This document shows positions 10,943 to 24,390 of a stretch of 64,000 nucleotides of DNA, piece after piece. The notes beneath the pieces were generated by a model that worked only from the letters and a program-made list of their open reading frames with translations, was not told the origin of the DNA and did not search any database. The stretch spans positions 434,001 through 498,000 of the forward strand of contig CAXIUT010000103.1 in the NCBI GenBank assembly GCA_964035545.1, in the 5' to 3' direction. Made by a program: the position numbers and the translations under genes. The DNA is from Bugula neritina (Eukaryota; Bryozoa; Gymnolaemata; Cheilostomatida; Bugulidae). How positions within the stretch are numbered: the stretch's first letter is position 1; every line of letters begins with the position of its first letter.

Positions 10943-12289
10943 ATGCATAAAAATGTTCATCAAGTATCTAAACACATGCAAGTGATGAGTTTGGAGATAT
11001 TATTTAAAACTACAAAAGTTTCCATGCCGCGTGTAAATCAAAAGTGGACAAGTGCTGCAAACACCTCTTTTCATAGAATGACTCATTTATTTCTCATATG
11101 TTTGCAAAGGCATCTAAAATTAGTTATTGCTCTAGCAAAATATAACACTGTGAAATGGCGCTGCAGATGAGCTTTCTCTTTTAATATGAAAACTGATGAT
11201 TGAAGAGCAATATAGTCTACTAATAAAATGGGTTTTAGCAGTGACTCATCTCCACTGCCTGTAAACTATAAAGCTTCAAATCGTATACTGTAGGCCCATG
11301 GGCCAACTCTAGCACAATAACACAATTCACATGAGTCAGGATTGCTGGTTGTTAGAGGGGACAGGGGGGGCAGGAGAGGGGATGGGAAAATAAAACATCT
11401 AAATTCAATAGTAAAAGCCGGTGTACAATGCAAAGGTCTTCCAGCATCACTGGTATTTCCATAATAACTGCAAGGCGCAAACTTTTGCTGATGGACAATC
11501 AGACAGAAAAACTCTTGCAAATAACAAAACTAATATTAGCCTGTGTCTGCTTCGTATAAACACCAAGAACAAAATTTTAGGAAAGATAACTCCCAACACA
11601 CCTATCTTGCAACTGGTGCTGGTGCAAAGAAATTGAAGGGTTATGTTTCATAGTCATATATTCAGCTAGTACTTCTAACTGCAAAGGAGTAACATTGCAG
11701 AAAAAGGTGAAGATGTGAAGCACTGTAGATTTATGGTAAGTTATAATATGCATTTGATATTACTTATCTGTCCAGAAAACAATAATATTATATTATATTT
11801 TATTCTACTCAGTAGTACCAACAATGAATATTTTATCATTGTTTATGGCAATCGTGAATCTCAACAATGAATAATAATAATGTGCATTGTCAATTTTCAC
11901 AAAATAGCAGTCTTCAGTCAGCCCTCTCTAGTTCAAGATGGGCATCACTATACACACAAGAGTTAAGAACTTTAATGAGTCCTGTCAGCTAACCAGCTCA
12001 TGAAGTCTACACAGTTTGGTTGCAGACGTTTGCATTTGACATTAGGACTAAAGTGTTGACTACATGGAGATTTCAACTTCAATTGTTAATCAACTTGTTT
12101 TGGATCTACTTGTTACATCTGGCTTACTCTCTCTGGTAGGTTTATTTCATTAACTTTCTATACTGATTTTCTTAACTTTCTGAAGAGTTTGTTGTGATGC
12201 GAAATATATTACCAAATATCTCATGGCAACGTGCCAATACAGTTAACACAGTAATTAAGCACTGGTGTCTTTGAAGCAGGCATCAAGTT
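10943..12289. repeat. Satellite unit 9: head H1, class Y (1,347 bp)
   Basis: Copy of unit 3 (offset 8,058 bp) and of unit 5. Confidence 0.96.
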
Positions 12290-13629
12290 TTGCATAAAAA
12301 AATTTATCAAGTATCTAAACACATGCAAGTGATGAGTTTGGAGATATTATTTAAAACTACAAAAGTTTCCATGCTGCGTGTAAATCAAAAGTGGACAAGT
12401 GCTGCAAACACCTCTTTTCATAGAATGACTCATTTATTTCTCATATGTTTGCAAAGGCATCTAAAATTAGTTATTGCTCTAGCAAAATATAACACTGTGA
12501 AATGGCGCTGCAGATGAGTTTTCTCTTTTAATATGAAAACTGATGATTGAAGAGCAATATAGTCTACTAATAAATTGGGTTTCAGCAGTGACTCATCTCC
12601 ACTGCCTGTAAACTATAAATCTTCAAATCGTATACTGTAGGCCCATGGTCCAACTCTAAAACAATAACACATTTCACATGAGTCAGGATTACTGGTTGTT
12701 AGAAGGGACAGGGGGGCAGGAGAGGGGAGGGGAAAATAAAACATCTAAATTTAATAGTAAAGGCGGGTGTACAATGCAAAGGTCTTCCAGCATCACTGAT
12801 ATTTCCATAATAACTGCAAGGCGCAAGCTCCTGCTGATGGACAATATGACAGAAAAACTCTTTCAAATAAGTAAACTAATATTAGCCTGTGTCTGCTTCG
12901 TATAAACGCCAAGAACAAACTTTTAGGAAAGATAACTCCCACCACACCTATCTTGCAACCGGTGCTAGTGCAATGAAATTGAAGGGCTATGTTTCATAGT
13001 CCTATATTCAGCTAGTACTTCTAACTAGAAAGAAATAACATTGCCGGAAAAGTTGAAGAGGTGAAGCACTGTAGAGTTATGGCAAGTTAGATTCTCTATA
13101 TGATATTATTTATCTGTCAAGAAAATATTATATTATATTTTATTCTACTCACTAGTACCAACAATGAATATTTTATCATTGTTTATGGCAGTCGTGAATC
13201 TCAACAATGAATAATAATAATATGCATTGTCAATTTTCACAAAGTAGCAGTCTTCAGTCAGCCCTCTCTAGTTCAAGATGGGCATCACTATACACACAAG
13301 AGTTAAGAACTTTAATGAGTCCTGTCAGGTAACCAGCTCATGAAGTCTACACAGTTTGGTTGCAGACGTTTGCATTTGACATTAGGATTAAAGTGTTCAC
13401 TACATGGAGACTTCAACTTCAATTGTTAATCAACTTGTTTTGGATCTACTTGTCACATCTGGCTTACGCTCTCTGGTAGGTTTATTTCATTAACTTTCTA
13501 GACTGATTTTCTTAACTTTCTGAAGAGTTTGTTGTGATGCGAAATATATTGCCAAATATCTCATGGCAACGTGCCAATACAGTTAACACAGTAATTAAGC
13601 ACTGGTGTCTTTGAAGCAGGCATCAAGTT
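12290..13629. repeat. Satellite unit 10: head H3, class Z (1,340 bp)
   Basis: Copy of unit 4 at 8,058 bp offset. Confidence 0.96.
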
Positions 13630-14973
13630 ATGCATAAAAATGTTCATCAAGTATCTAAACACATGCAAGTGATGAGTTTGGAGATATTATTTAAAACTAC
13701 AAAAGTTTCCATGCCGCGTGTAAATCAAAAGTGGACAAGTGCTGCAAACACCTCTTTTCATAGAATGACTCATTTATTTCTCATATGTTTGCAAAGGCAT
13801 CTAAAATTAGTTATTGCTCTAGCAAAATATAACACTGTGAAATGGCGCTGCAGATGAGCTTTCTCTTTTAATATGAAAACTGATGATTGAAGAGCAATAT
13901 AGTCTACTAATAAAATGGGTTTTAGCAGTGACTCATCTCCACTGCCTGTAAACTATAAAGCTTCAAATCGTATACTGTAGGCCCATGGGCCAACTCTAGC
14001 ACAATAACACAATTCACATGAGTCAGGATTGCTGGTTGTTAGAGGGGACAGGGGGGGCAGGAGAGGGGATGGGAAAATAAAACATCTAAATTCAATAGTA
14101 AAAGCCGGTGTACAATGCAAAGGTCTTCCAGCATCACTGGTATTTCCATAATAACTGCAAGGCCAAACTTTTGCTGATGGACAATCAGACAGAAAAACTC
14201 TTGCAAATAACAAAACTAATATTAGCCTGTGTCTGCTTCTTATAAACACAAAGAACAAAATTTTGGGAAAGATAACTCCCAACACACCTATCTTGCAACT
14301 GGTGCTGGTGCAATGAAATTGAAGGGTTATGTTTCATAGTCATATTTTCAACTAGTACTTCTAACTGCAAAGAAATAACATTGCAGAAAAAAGTGAAGAT
14401 GTGAAGCACTGTAGATTTATGGTAAGTTATAATATGCATTTGATATTATTTATTTGTCCAGAAAATAATATTATATTATATTTTATTCTACTCAGTAGTA
14501 CCAACAATGAATATTTTATCATTGTTTATGGCAGTCGTGAATCTCAACAATGAATAATAATAATATGCATTGTCAATTTTCACAAAGTAGCAGTCTTCAG
14601 TCAGCCCTCTCTAGTTCAAGATGGGCATCACTATACACACAAGAGTTAAGAACTTTAATGAGTCCTGTCAGCTAACCAGCTCATGAAGTCTACACAGTTT
14701 GATTGCAGGCGTTTGCATTTGACATTAGGACTAAAGTGTTGACTACATGGAGATTTCAACTTCAATTGTTAATCAACTAATTGTTTTGGATCTACTTGTT
14801 ACATCTGGCTTACTCTTTCTGGTAGGTTTATTTCATTAACTTTCTAGACTGATTTTCTTAACTTTCTGAAGAGTTTGTTGTGATGCGAAATATTACCAAA
14901 TATCTCATGGCAACATGCCAATACAGTTAACACAGTAATTAAGCACTGGTGTCTTTGAAGCAGGCATCAAGTT
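13630..14973. repeat. Satellite unit 11: head H1, class X (1,344 bp)
   Basis: Matches unit 5 up to 14163 and then changes to the X body (GGCCAAAC), so the 8,058-bp duplication ends inside it. It is followed by another non-Z unit, breaking the alternation. Confidence 0.95.
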
Positions 14974-16324
14974 TTGCATAAAAAAATTTATCAAGTATCT
15001 AAACACATGCAAGTGATGAGTTTGGAGATATTATTTAAAACTACAAAAGTTTCCATGCTGCGTGTAAATCAAAAGTGGACAAGTGCTGCAAACACCTCTT
15101 TTCATGGAATGACTCATTTATTTCTCATATGTTTGCAAAGGCATCTAAAATTAGTTTTTGCTCTAGCAAAATATAACACTGTGAAATGGCGCTGCAGATG
15201 AGCTTTCTCTTTGAATATGAAAACTGATGATTGAAGAGCAATATAGTCTACTTACAAAATGGGTTTTAGCAGTGACTCATCTCCACTGCCTGTAAACTAT
15301 AAAGCTTCAAATCGTATACTGTAGGCCCATGGGCCAACTCTAGAACAATAACACAATTCACATGAGTCAGGATTGCTGGTTGTTAGAGGGGACAGGGGGG
15401 GGGGGCAGGAGAGGGGATGGGAAAATAAAACATCTAAATTCAATAGTAAAAGCGGGTGTACAATGCAAAGGTCTTCCAGCATCACTGGTATTTCCATAAT
15501 AACTGCAAGGCGCAAACTTTTGCTGATGGACAATCAGACAGAAAAACTCTTGCAAATAACAAAACTAATATTAGCCTGTGTCTGCTTCGTATAAACACCA
15601 AGAACAAAATTTTAGGAAAGATAACTCCCAACACACCTATCTTGCAACTGGTGCTGGTGCAAAGAAATTGAAGGGTTATGTTTCATAGTCATATATTCAG
15701 CTAGTACTTCTAACTGCAAAGGAGTAACATTGCAGAAAAAGGTGAAGATGTGAAGCACTGTAGATTTATGGTAAGTTATAATATGCATTTGATATTACTT
15801 ATCTGTCCAGAAAACAATAATATTATATTATATTTTATTCTACTCAGTAGTACCAACAATGAATATTTTATCATTGTTTATGGCAATCGTGAATCTCAAC
15901 AATGAATAATAATAATGTGCATTGTCAATTTTCACAAAATAGCAGTCTTCAGTCAGCCCTCTCTAGTTCAAGATGGGCATCACTATACACACAAGAGTTA
16001 AGAACTTTAATGAGTCCTGTCAGCTAACCAGCTCATGAAGTCTACACAGTTTGGTTGCAGACGTTTGCATTTGACATTAGGACTAAAGTGTTGACTACAT
16101 GGAGATTTCAACTTCAATTGTTAATCAACTTGTTTTGGATCTACTTGTTACATCTGGCTTACTCTCTCTGGTAGGTTTATTTCATTAACTTTCTATACTG
16201 ATTTTCTTAACTTTCTGAAGAGTTTGTTGTGATGCGAAATATATTACCAAATATCTCATGGCAACGTGCCAATACAGTTAACACAGTAATTAAGCACTGG
16301 TGTCTTTGAAGCAGGCATCAAGTT
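14974..16324. repeat. Satellite unit 12: H3-like head, class Y, 11-G tract (1,351 bp)
   Basis: Longest unit in the window, because of an 11-G run at 15395-15405. The head mixes H3 bases (CTGCGTG) with CATGGAATG and GTTTTTGCTC. CTTTGAATATG and CTACTTACAAAATGG mark it as the founder type of units 16 and 20. Confidence 0.95.
15388..15421 (+). other. Putative G-quadruplex with expanded 11-G run
   Basis: Same position as in other units, but the second G-run is 11 bases (15395-15405), against 6-8 in most units and 10 in units 16 and 20. This is homopolymer growth inside an otherwise conserved tract. Confidence 0.8.
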
Positions 16325-17664
16325 TTGCATAAAAAAATTTATCAAGTATCTAAACACATGCAAGTGATGAGTTTGGAGATATTATTTAAAACTACAAAAG
16401 TTTCCATGCTGCGTGTAAATCAAAAGTGGACAAGTGCTGCAAACACCTCTTTTCATAGAATGACTCATTTATTTCTCATATGTTTGCAAAGGCATCTAAA
16501 ATTAGTTATTGCTCTAGCAAAATATAACACTGTGAAATGGCGCTGCAGATGAGTTTTCTCTTTTAATATGAAAACTGATGATTGAAGAGCAATATAGTCT
16601 ACTAATAAATTGGGTTTCAGCAGTGACTCATCTCCACTGCCTGTAAACTATAAATCTTCAAATCGTATACTGTAGGCCCATGGTCCAACTCTAAAACAAT
16701 AACACATTTCACATGAGTCAGGATTACTGGTTGTTAGAAGGGACAGGGGGGCAGGAGAGGGGAGGGGAAAATAAAACATCTAAATTTAATAGTAAAGGCG
16801 GGTGTACAATGCAAAGGTCTTCCAGCATCACTGATATTTCCATAATAACTGCAAGGCGCAAGCTCCTGCTGATGGACAATATGACAGAAAAACTCTTTCA
16901 AATAAGTAAACTAATATTAGCCTGTGTCTGCTTCGTATAAACGCCAAGAACAAACTTTTAGGAAAGATAACTCCCACCACACCTATCTTGCAACCGGTGC
17001 TAGTGCAATGAAATTGAAGGGCTATGTTTCATAGTCCTATATTCAGCTAGTACTTCTAACTAGAAAGAAATAACATTGCCGGAAAAGTTGAAGAGGTGAA
17101 GCACTGTAGAGTTATGGCAAGTTAGATTCTCTATATGATATTATTTATCTGTCAAGAAAATATTATATTATATTTTATTCTACTCACTAGTACCAACAAT
17201 GAATATTTTATCATTGTTTATGGCAGTCGTGAATCTCAACAATGAATAATAATAATATGCATTGTCAATTTTCACAAAGTAGCAGTCTTCAGTCAGCCCT
17301 CTCTAGTTCAAGATGGGCATCACTATACACACAAGAGTTAAGAACTTTAATGAGTCCTGTCAGGTAACCAGCTCATGAAGTCTACACAGTTTGGTTGCAG
17401 ACGTTTGCATTTGACATTAGGATTAAAGTGTTCACTACATGGAGACTTCAACTTCAATTGTTAATCAACTTGTTTTGGATCTACTTGTCACATCTGGCTT
17501 ACGCTCTCTGGTAGGTTTATTTCATTAACTTTCTAGACTGATTTTCTTAACTTTCTGAAGAGTTTGTTGTGATGCGAAATATATTGCCAAATATCTCATG
17601 GCAACGTGCCAATACAGTTAACACAGTAATTAAGCACTGGTGTCTTTGAAGCAGGCATCAAGTT
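16325..17664. repeat. Satellite unit 13: head H3, class Z (1,340 bp)
   Basis: Standard H3/Z unit, and the first unit of the H3/Z, Y-X, H2/Z, long-G Y order that repeats every 5,378 bp. Confidence 0.96.
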
Positions 17665-19012
17665 ATGCATAAAAATGTTCATCAAGTATCTAAACACATG
17701 CAAGTGATGAGTTTGGAGATATTATTTAAAACTACAAAAGTTTCCATGCCGCGTGTAAATCAAAAGTGGACAAGTGCTGCAAACACCTCTTTTCATAGAA
17801 TGACTCATTTATTTCTCATATGTTTGCAAAGGCATCTAAAATTAGTTATTGCTCTAGCAAAATATAACACTGTGAAATGGCGCTGCAGATGAGCTTTCTC
17901 TTTTAATATGAAAACTGATGATTGAAGAGCAATATAGTCTACTAATAAAATGGGTTTTAGCAGTGACTCATCTCCACTGCCTGTAAACTATAAAGCTTCA
18001 AATCGTATACTGTAGGCCCATGGGCCAACTCTAGCACAATAACACAATTCACATGAGTCAGGATTGCTGGTTGTTAGAGGGGACAGGGGGGGCAGGAGAG
18101 GGGATGGGAAAATAAAACATCTAAATTCAATAGTAAAAGCCGGTGTACAATGCAAAGGTCTTCCAGCATCACTGGTATTTCCATAATAACTGCAAGGCGC
18201 AAACTTTTGCTGATGGACAATCAGACAGAAAAACTCTTGCAAATAACAAAACTAATATTAGCCTGTGTCTGCTTCGTATAAACACCAAGAACAAAATTTT
18301 AGGAAAGATAACTCCCAACACACCTATCTTGCAACTGGTGCTGGTGCAAAGAAATTGAAGGGTTATGTTTCATAGTCATATATTCAGCTAGTACTTCTAA
18401 CTGCAAAGGAGTAACATTGCAGAAAAAGGTGAAGATGTGAAGCACTGTAGATTTATGGTAAGTTATAATATGCATTTGATATTACTTATCTGTCCAGAAA
18501 ACAATAATATTATATTATATTTTATTCTACTCAGTAGTACCAACAATGAATATTTTATCATTGTTTATGGCAGTCGTGAATCTCAACAATGAATAATAAT
18601 AATATGCATTGTCAATTTTCACAAAGTAGCAGTCTTCAGTCAGCCCTCTCTAGTTCAAGATGGGCATCACTATACACACAAGAGTTAAGAACTTTAATGA
18701 GTCCTGTCAGCTAACCAGCTCATGAAGTCTACACAGTTTGATTGCAGGCGTTTGCATTTGACATTAGGACTAAAGTGTTGACTACATGGAGATTTCAACT
18801 TCAATTGTTAATCAACTAATTGTTTTGGATCTACTTGTTACATCTGGCTTACTCTTTCTGGTAGGTTTATTTCATTAACTTTCTAGACTGATTTTCTTAA
18901 CTTTCTGAAGAGTTTGTTGTGATGCGAAATATTACCAAATATCTCATGGCAACATGCCAATACAGTTAACACAGTAATTAAGCACTGGTGTCTTTGAAGC
19001 AGGCATCAAGTT
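17665..19012. repeat. Satellite unit 14: head H1, chimera Y to X (1,348 bp)
   Basis: Y body as far as the A/T tract (ACAATAATATTATATTAT), then X markers (GGCAGTCG, AATATGCATTG, GATTGCAGGCG, CAACTAATTG). The switch lies at about 18540-18570. Units 18 and 22 repeat it exactly. Confidence 0.95.
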
Positions 19013-20352
19013 TTGCATAAAAAAACTTATCAAGTATCTAAACACATGCAAGTGATGAGTTTGGAGATATTATTTAAAACTACAAAAGTTTCCATGCCGC
19101 TTGTAAATCAAAAGTGGACAATTGCTGCAAACACCTCTTTTCATGGAATGACTCATTTATTTCTCATATGTTTGCAAAGGCATCTAAAATTAGTTATTGC
19201 TCTAGCAAAATAAAACACTGTGAAATGGCGCTGCAGATGAGCTTTCTCTTTTAATATGAAAACTGATGATTGAAGAGCAATATAGTCTACTAATAAATTG
19301 GGTTTCAGCAGTGACTCATCTCCACTGCCTGTAAACTATAAATCTTCAAATCGTATACTGTAGGCCCATGGTCCAACTCTAAAACAATAACACATTTCAC
19401 ATGAGTCAGGATTACTGGTTGTTAGAAGGGACAGGGGGGCAGGAGAGGGGAGGGGAAAATAAAACATCTAAATTTAATAGTAAAGGCGGGTGTACAATGC
19501 AAAGGTCTTCCAGCATCACTGATATTTCCATAATAACTGCAAGGCGCAAGCTCCTGCTGATGGACAATATGACAGAAAAACTCTTTCAAATAAGTAAACT
19601 AATATTAGCCTGTGTCTGCTTCGTATAAACGCCAAGAACAAACTTTTAGGAAAGATAACTCCCACCACACCTATCTTGCAACCGGTGCTGGTGCAATGAA
19701 ATTGAAGGGCTATGTTTCATAGTCCTATATTCAGCTAGTACTTCTAACTAGAAAGAAATAACATTGCCGGAAAAGTTGAAGAGGTGAAGCACTGTCGAGT
19801 TATGGCAAGTTAGATTCTCTATATGATATTATTTATCTGTCAAGAAAATATTATATTATATTTTATTCTACTCACTAGTACCAACAATGAATATTTTATC
19901 ATTGTTTATGGCAGTCGTGAATCTCAACAATGAATAATAATAATACGCATTGTCAATTTTCACAAAGTAGCAGTCTTCAGTCAGCCCTCTCTAGTTCAAG
20001 ATGGGCATCACTATACACACAAGAGTTAAGAACTTTAATGAGTCCTGTCAGGTAACCAGCTCATTAAGTCTACACAGTTTGGTTGCAGACGTTTGCATTT
20101 GACATTAGGATTAAAGTGTTCACTACATGGAGACTTCAACTTCAATTGTTAATCAACTTGTTTTGGATCTACTTGTCACATCTGGCTTACTCTCTCTGGT
20201 AGGTTTATTTCATTAACTTTCTAGACTGATTTTCTTAACTTTCTGAAGAGTTTGTTGTGATGCGAAATATATTGCCAAATATCTCATGGCAACGTGCCAA
20301 TACAGTTAACACAGTAATTAAGCACTGGTGTCTTTGAAGCAGGCATCAAGTT
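19013..20352. repeat. Satellite unit 15: head H2, class Z variant (1,340 bp)
   Basis: Z body with private changes: AATAAAACAC (A at 19213), GTGCTGGTGC, CACTGTCGAG, AATACGCATTG, CTCATTAAG and TTACTCTCTC. Units 19 and 23 share all of these. Confidence 0.95.
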
Positions 20353-21702
20353 TTGCATAAAAAAACTTATCAAGTATCTAAACACATGCAAGTGATGAGT
20401 TTGGAGATATTATTTAAAACTACAAAAGTTTCCATGCCGCTTGTAAATCAAAAGTGGACAATTGCTGCAAACACCTCTTTTCATGGAATGACTCATTTAT
20501 TTCTCATATGTTTGCAAAGGCATCTAAAATTAGTTTTTGCTCTAGCAAAATATAACACTGTGAAATGGCGCTGCAGATGAGCTTTCTCTTTGAATATGAA
20601 AACTGATGATTGAAGAGCAATATAGTCTACTTACAAAATGGGTTTTAGCAGTGACTCATCTCCACTGCCTGTAAACTATAAAGCTTCAAATCGTATACTG
20701 TAGGCCCATGGGCCAACTCTAGAACAATAACACAATTCACATGAGTCAGGATTGCTGGTTGTTAGAGGGGACAGGGGGGGGGGCAGGAGAGGGGATGGGA
20801 AAATAAAACATCTAAATTCAATAGTAAAAGCGGGTGTACAATGCAAAGGTCTTCCAGCATCACTGGTATTTCCATAATAACTGCAAGGCGCAAACTTTTG
20901 CTGATGGACAATCAGACAGAAAAACTCTTGCAAATAACAAAACTAATATTAGCCTGTGTCTGCTTCGTATAAACACCAAGAACAAAATTTTAGGAAAGAT
21001 AACTCCCAACACACCTATCTTGCAACTGGTGCTGGTGCAAAGAAATTGAAGGGTTATGTTTCATAGTCATATATTCAGCTAGTACTTCTAACTGCAAAGG
21101 AGTAACATTGCAGAAAAAGGTGAAGATGTGAAGCACTGTAGATTTATGGTAAGTTATAATATGCATTTGATATTACTTATCTGTCCAGAAAACAATAATA
21201 TTATATTATATTTTATTCTACTCAGTAGTACCAACAATGAATATTTTATCATTGTTTATGGCAATCGTGAATCTCAACAATGAATAATAATAATGTGCAT
21301 TGTCAATTTTCACAAAATAGCAGTCTTCAGTCAGCCCTCTCTAGTTCAAGATGGGCATCACTATACACACAAGAGTTAAGAACTTTAATGAGTCCTGTCA
21401 GCTAACCAGCTCATGAAGTCTACACAGTTTGGTTGCAGACGTTTGCATTTGACATTAGGACTAAAGTGTTGACTACATGGAGATTTCAACTTCAATTGTT
21501 AATCAACTTGTTTTGGATCTACTTGTTACATCTGGCTTACTCTCTCTGGTAGGTTTATTTCATTAACTTTCTATACTGATTTTCTTAACTTTCTGAAGAG
21601 TTTGTTGTGATGCGAAATATATTACCAAATATCTCATGGCAACGTGCCAATACAGTTAACACAGTAATTAAGCACTGGTGTCTTTGAAGCAGGCATCAAG
21701 TT
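20353..21702. repeat. Satellite unit 16: head H2, class Y, 10-G tract (1,350 bp)
   Basis: Like unit 12 from the GGAATG site onward, with CTTTGAATATG and CTTACAAAATGG. The G run is ten (20774-20783), one shorter than in unit 12. Confidence 0.95.
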
Positions 21703-23042
21703 TTGCATAAAAAAATTTATCAAGTATCTAAACACATGCAAGTGATGAGTTTGGAGATATTATTTAAAACTACAAAAGTTTCCATGCTGCGTGTAAATCA
21801 AAAGTGGACAAGTGCTGCAAACACCTCTTTTCATAGAATGACTCATTTATTTCTCATATGTTTGCAAAGGCATCTAAAATTAGTTATTGCTCTAGCAAAA
21901 TATAACACTGTGAAATGGCGCTGCAGATGAGTTTTCTCTTTTAATATGAAAACTGATGATTGAAGAGCAATATAGTCTACTAATAAATTGGGTTTCAGCA
22001 GTGACTCATCTCCACTGCCTGTAAACTATAAATCTTCAAATCGTATACTGTAGGCCCATGGTCCAACTCTAAAACAATAACACATTTCACATGAGTCAGG
22101 ATTACTGGTTGTTAGAAGGGACAGGGGGGCAGGAGAGGGGAGGGGAAAATAAAACATCTAAATTTAATAGTAAAGGCGGGTGTACAATGCAAAGGTCTTC
22201 CAGCATCACTGATATTTCCATAATAACTGCAAGGCGCAAGCTCCTGCTGATGGACAATATGACAGAAAAACTCTTTCAAATAAGTAAACTAATATTAGCC
22301 TGTGTCTGCTTCGTATAAACGCCAAGAACAAACTTTTAGGAAAGATAACTCCCACCACACCTATCTTGCAACCGGTGCTAGTGCAATGAAATTGAAGGGC
22401 TATGTTTCATAGTCCTATATTCAGCTAGTACTTCTAACTAGAAAGAAATAACATTGCCGGAAAAGTTGAAGAGGTGAAGCACTGTAGAGTTATGGCAAGT
22501 TAGATTCTCTATATGATATTATTTATCTGTCAAGAAAATATTATATTATATTTTATTCTACTCACTAGTACCAACAATGAATATTTTATCATTGTTTATG
22601 GCAGTCGTGAATCTCAACAATGAATAATAATAATATGCATTGTCAATTTTCACAAAGTAGCAGTCTTCAGTCAGCCCTCTCTAGTTCAAGATGGGCATCA
22701 CTATACACACAAGAGTTAAGAACTTTAATGAGTCCTGTCAGGTAACCAGCTCATGAAGTCTACACAGTTTGGTTGCAGACGTTTGCATTTGACATTAGGA
22801 TTAAAGTGTTCACTACATGGAGACTTCAACTTCAATTGTTAATCAACTTGTTTTGGATCTACTTGTCACATCTGGCTTACGCTCTCTGGTAGGTTTATTT
22901 CATTAACTTTCTAGACTGATTTTCTTAACTTTCTGAAGAGTTTGTTGTGATGCGAAATATATTGCCAAATATCTCATGGCAACGTGCCAATACAGTTAAC
23001 ACAGTAATTAAGCACTGGTGTCTTTGAAGCAGGCATCAAGTT
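21703..23042. repeat. Satellite unit 17: head H3, class Z (1,340 bp)
   Basis: Copy of unit 13 at 5,378 bp offset. Confidence 0.96.
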
Positions 23043-24390
23043 ATGCATAAAAATGTTCATCAAGTATCTAAACACATGCAAGTGATGAGTTTGGAGATAT
23101 TATTTAAAACTACAAAAGTTTCCATGCCGCGTGTAAATCAAAAGTGGACAAGTGCTGCAAACACCTCTTTTCATAGAATGACTCATTTATTTCTCATATG
23201 TTTGCAAAGGCATCTAAAATTAGTTATTGCTCTAGCAAAATATAACACTGTGAAATGGCGCTGCAGATGAGCTTTCTCTTTTAATATGAAAACTGATGAT
23301 TGAAGAGCAATATAGTCTACTAATAAAATGGGTTTTAGCAGTGACTCATCTCCACTGCCTGTAAACTATAAAGCTTCAAATCGTATACTGTAGGCCCATG
23401 GGCCAACTCTAGCACAATAACACAATTCACATGAGTCAGGATTGCTGGTTGTTAGAGGGGACAGGGGGGGCAGGAGAGGGGATGGGAAAATAAAACATCT
23501 AAATTCAATAGTAAAAGCCGGTGTACAATGCAAAGGTCTTCCAGCATCACTGGTATTTCCATAATAACTGCAAGGCGCAAACTTTTGCTGATGGACAATC
23601 AGACAGAAAAACTCTTGCAAATAACAAAACTAATATTAGCCTGTGTCTGCTTCGTATAAACACCAAGAACAAAATTTTAGGAAAGATAACTCCCAACACA
23701 CCTATCTTGCAACTGGTGCTGGTGCAAAGAAATTGAAGGGTTATGTTTCATAGTCATATATTCAGCTAGTACTTCTAACTGCAAAGGAGTAACATTGCAG
23801 AAAAAGGTGAAGATGTGAAGCACTGTAGATTTATGGTAAGTTATAATATGCATTTGATATTACTTATCTGTCCAGAAAACAATAATATTATATTATATTT
23901 TATTCTACTCAGTAGTACCAACAATGAATATTTTATCATTGTTTATGGCAGTCGTGAATCTCAACAATGAATAATAATAATATGCATTGTCAATTTTCAC
24001 AAAGTAGCAGTCTTCAGTCAGCCCTCTCTAGTTCAAGATGGGCATCACTATACACACAAGAGTTAAGAACTTTAATGAGTCCTGTCAGCTAACCAGCTCA
24101 TGAAGTCTACACAGTTTGATTGCAGGCGTTTGCATTTGACATTAGGACTAAAGTGTTGACTACATGGAGATTTCAACTTCAATTGTTAATCAACTAATTG
24201 TTTTGGATCTACTTGTTACATCTGGCTTACTCTTTCTGGTAGGTTTATTTCATTAACTTTCTAGACTGATTTTCTTAACTTTCTGAAGAGTTTGTTGTGA
24301 TGCGAAATATTACCAAATATCTCATGGCAACATGCCAATACAGTTAACACAGTAATTAAGCACTGGTGTCTTTGAAGCAGGCATCAAGTT
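23043..24390. repeat. Satellite unit 18: head H1, chimera Y to X (1,348 bp)
   Basis: Copy of unit 14 at 5,378 bp, with the same Y to X switch. Confidence 0.95.

Larger units (their letters stand above)
8059..14163. repeat. Higher-order block A, copy 2
   Basis: Second copy of 1-6105. Its right limit is sharp: after AAGGC at 14159-14163 unit 11 continues as X (CAAAC), while unit 5 continues as Y (GCAAAC). Confidence 0.9.
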
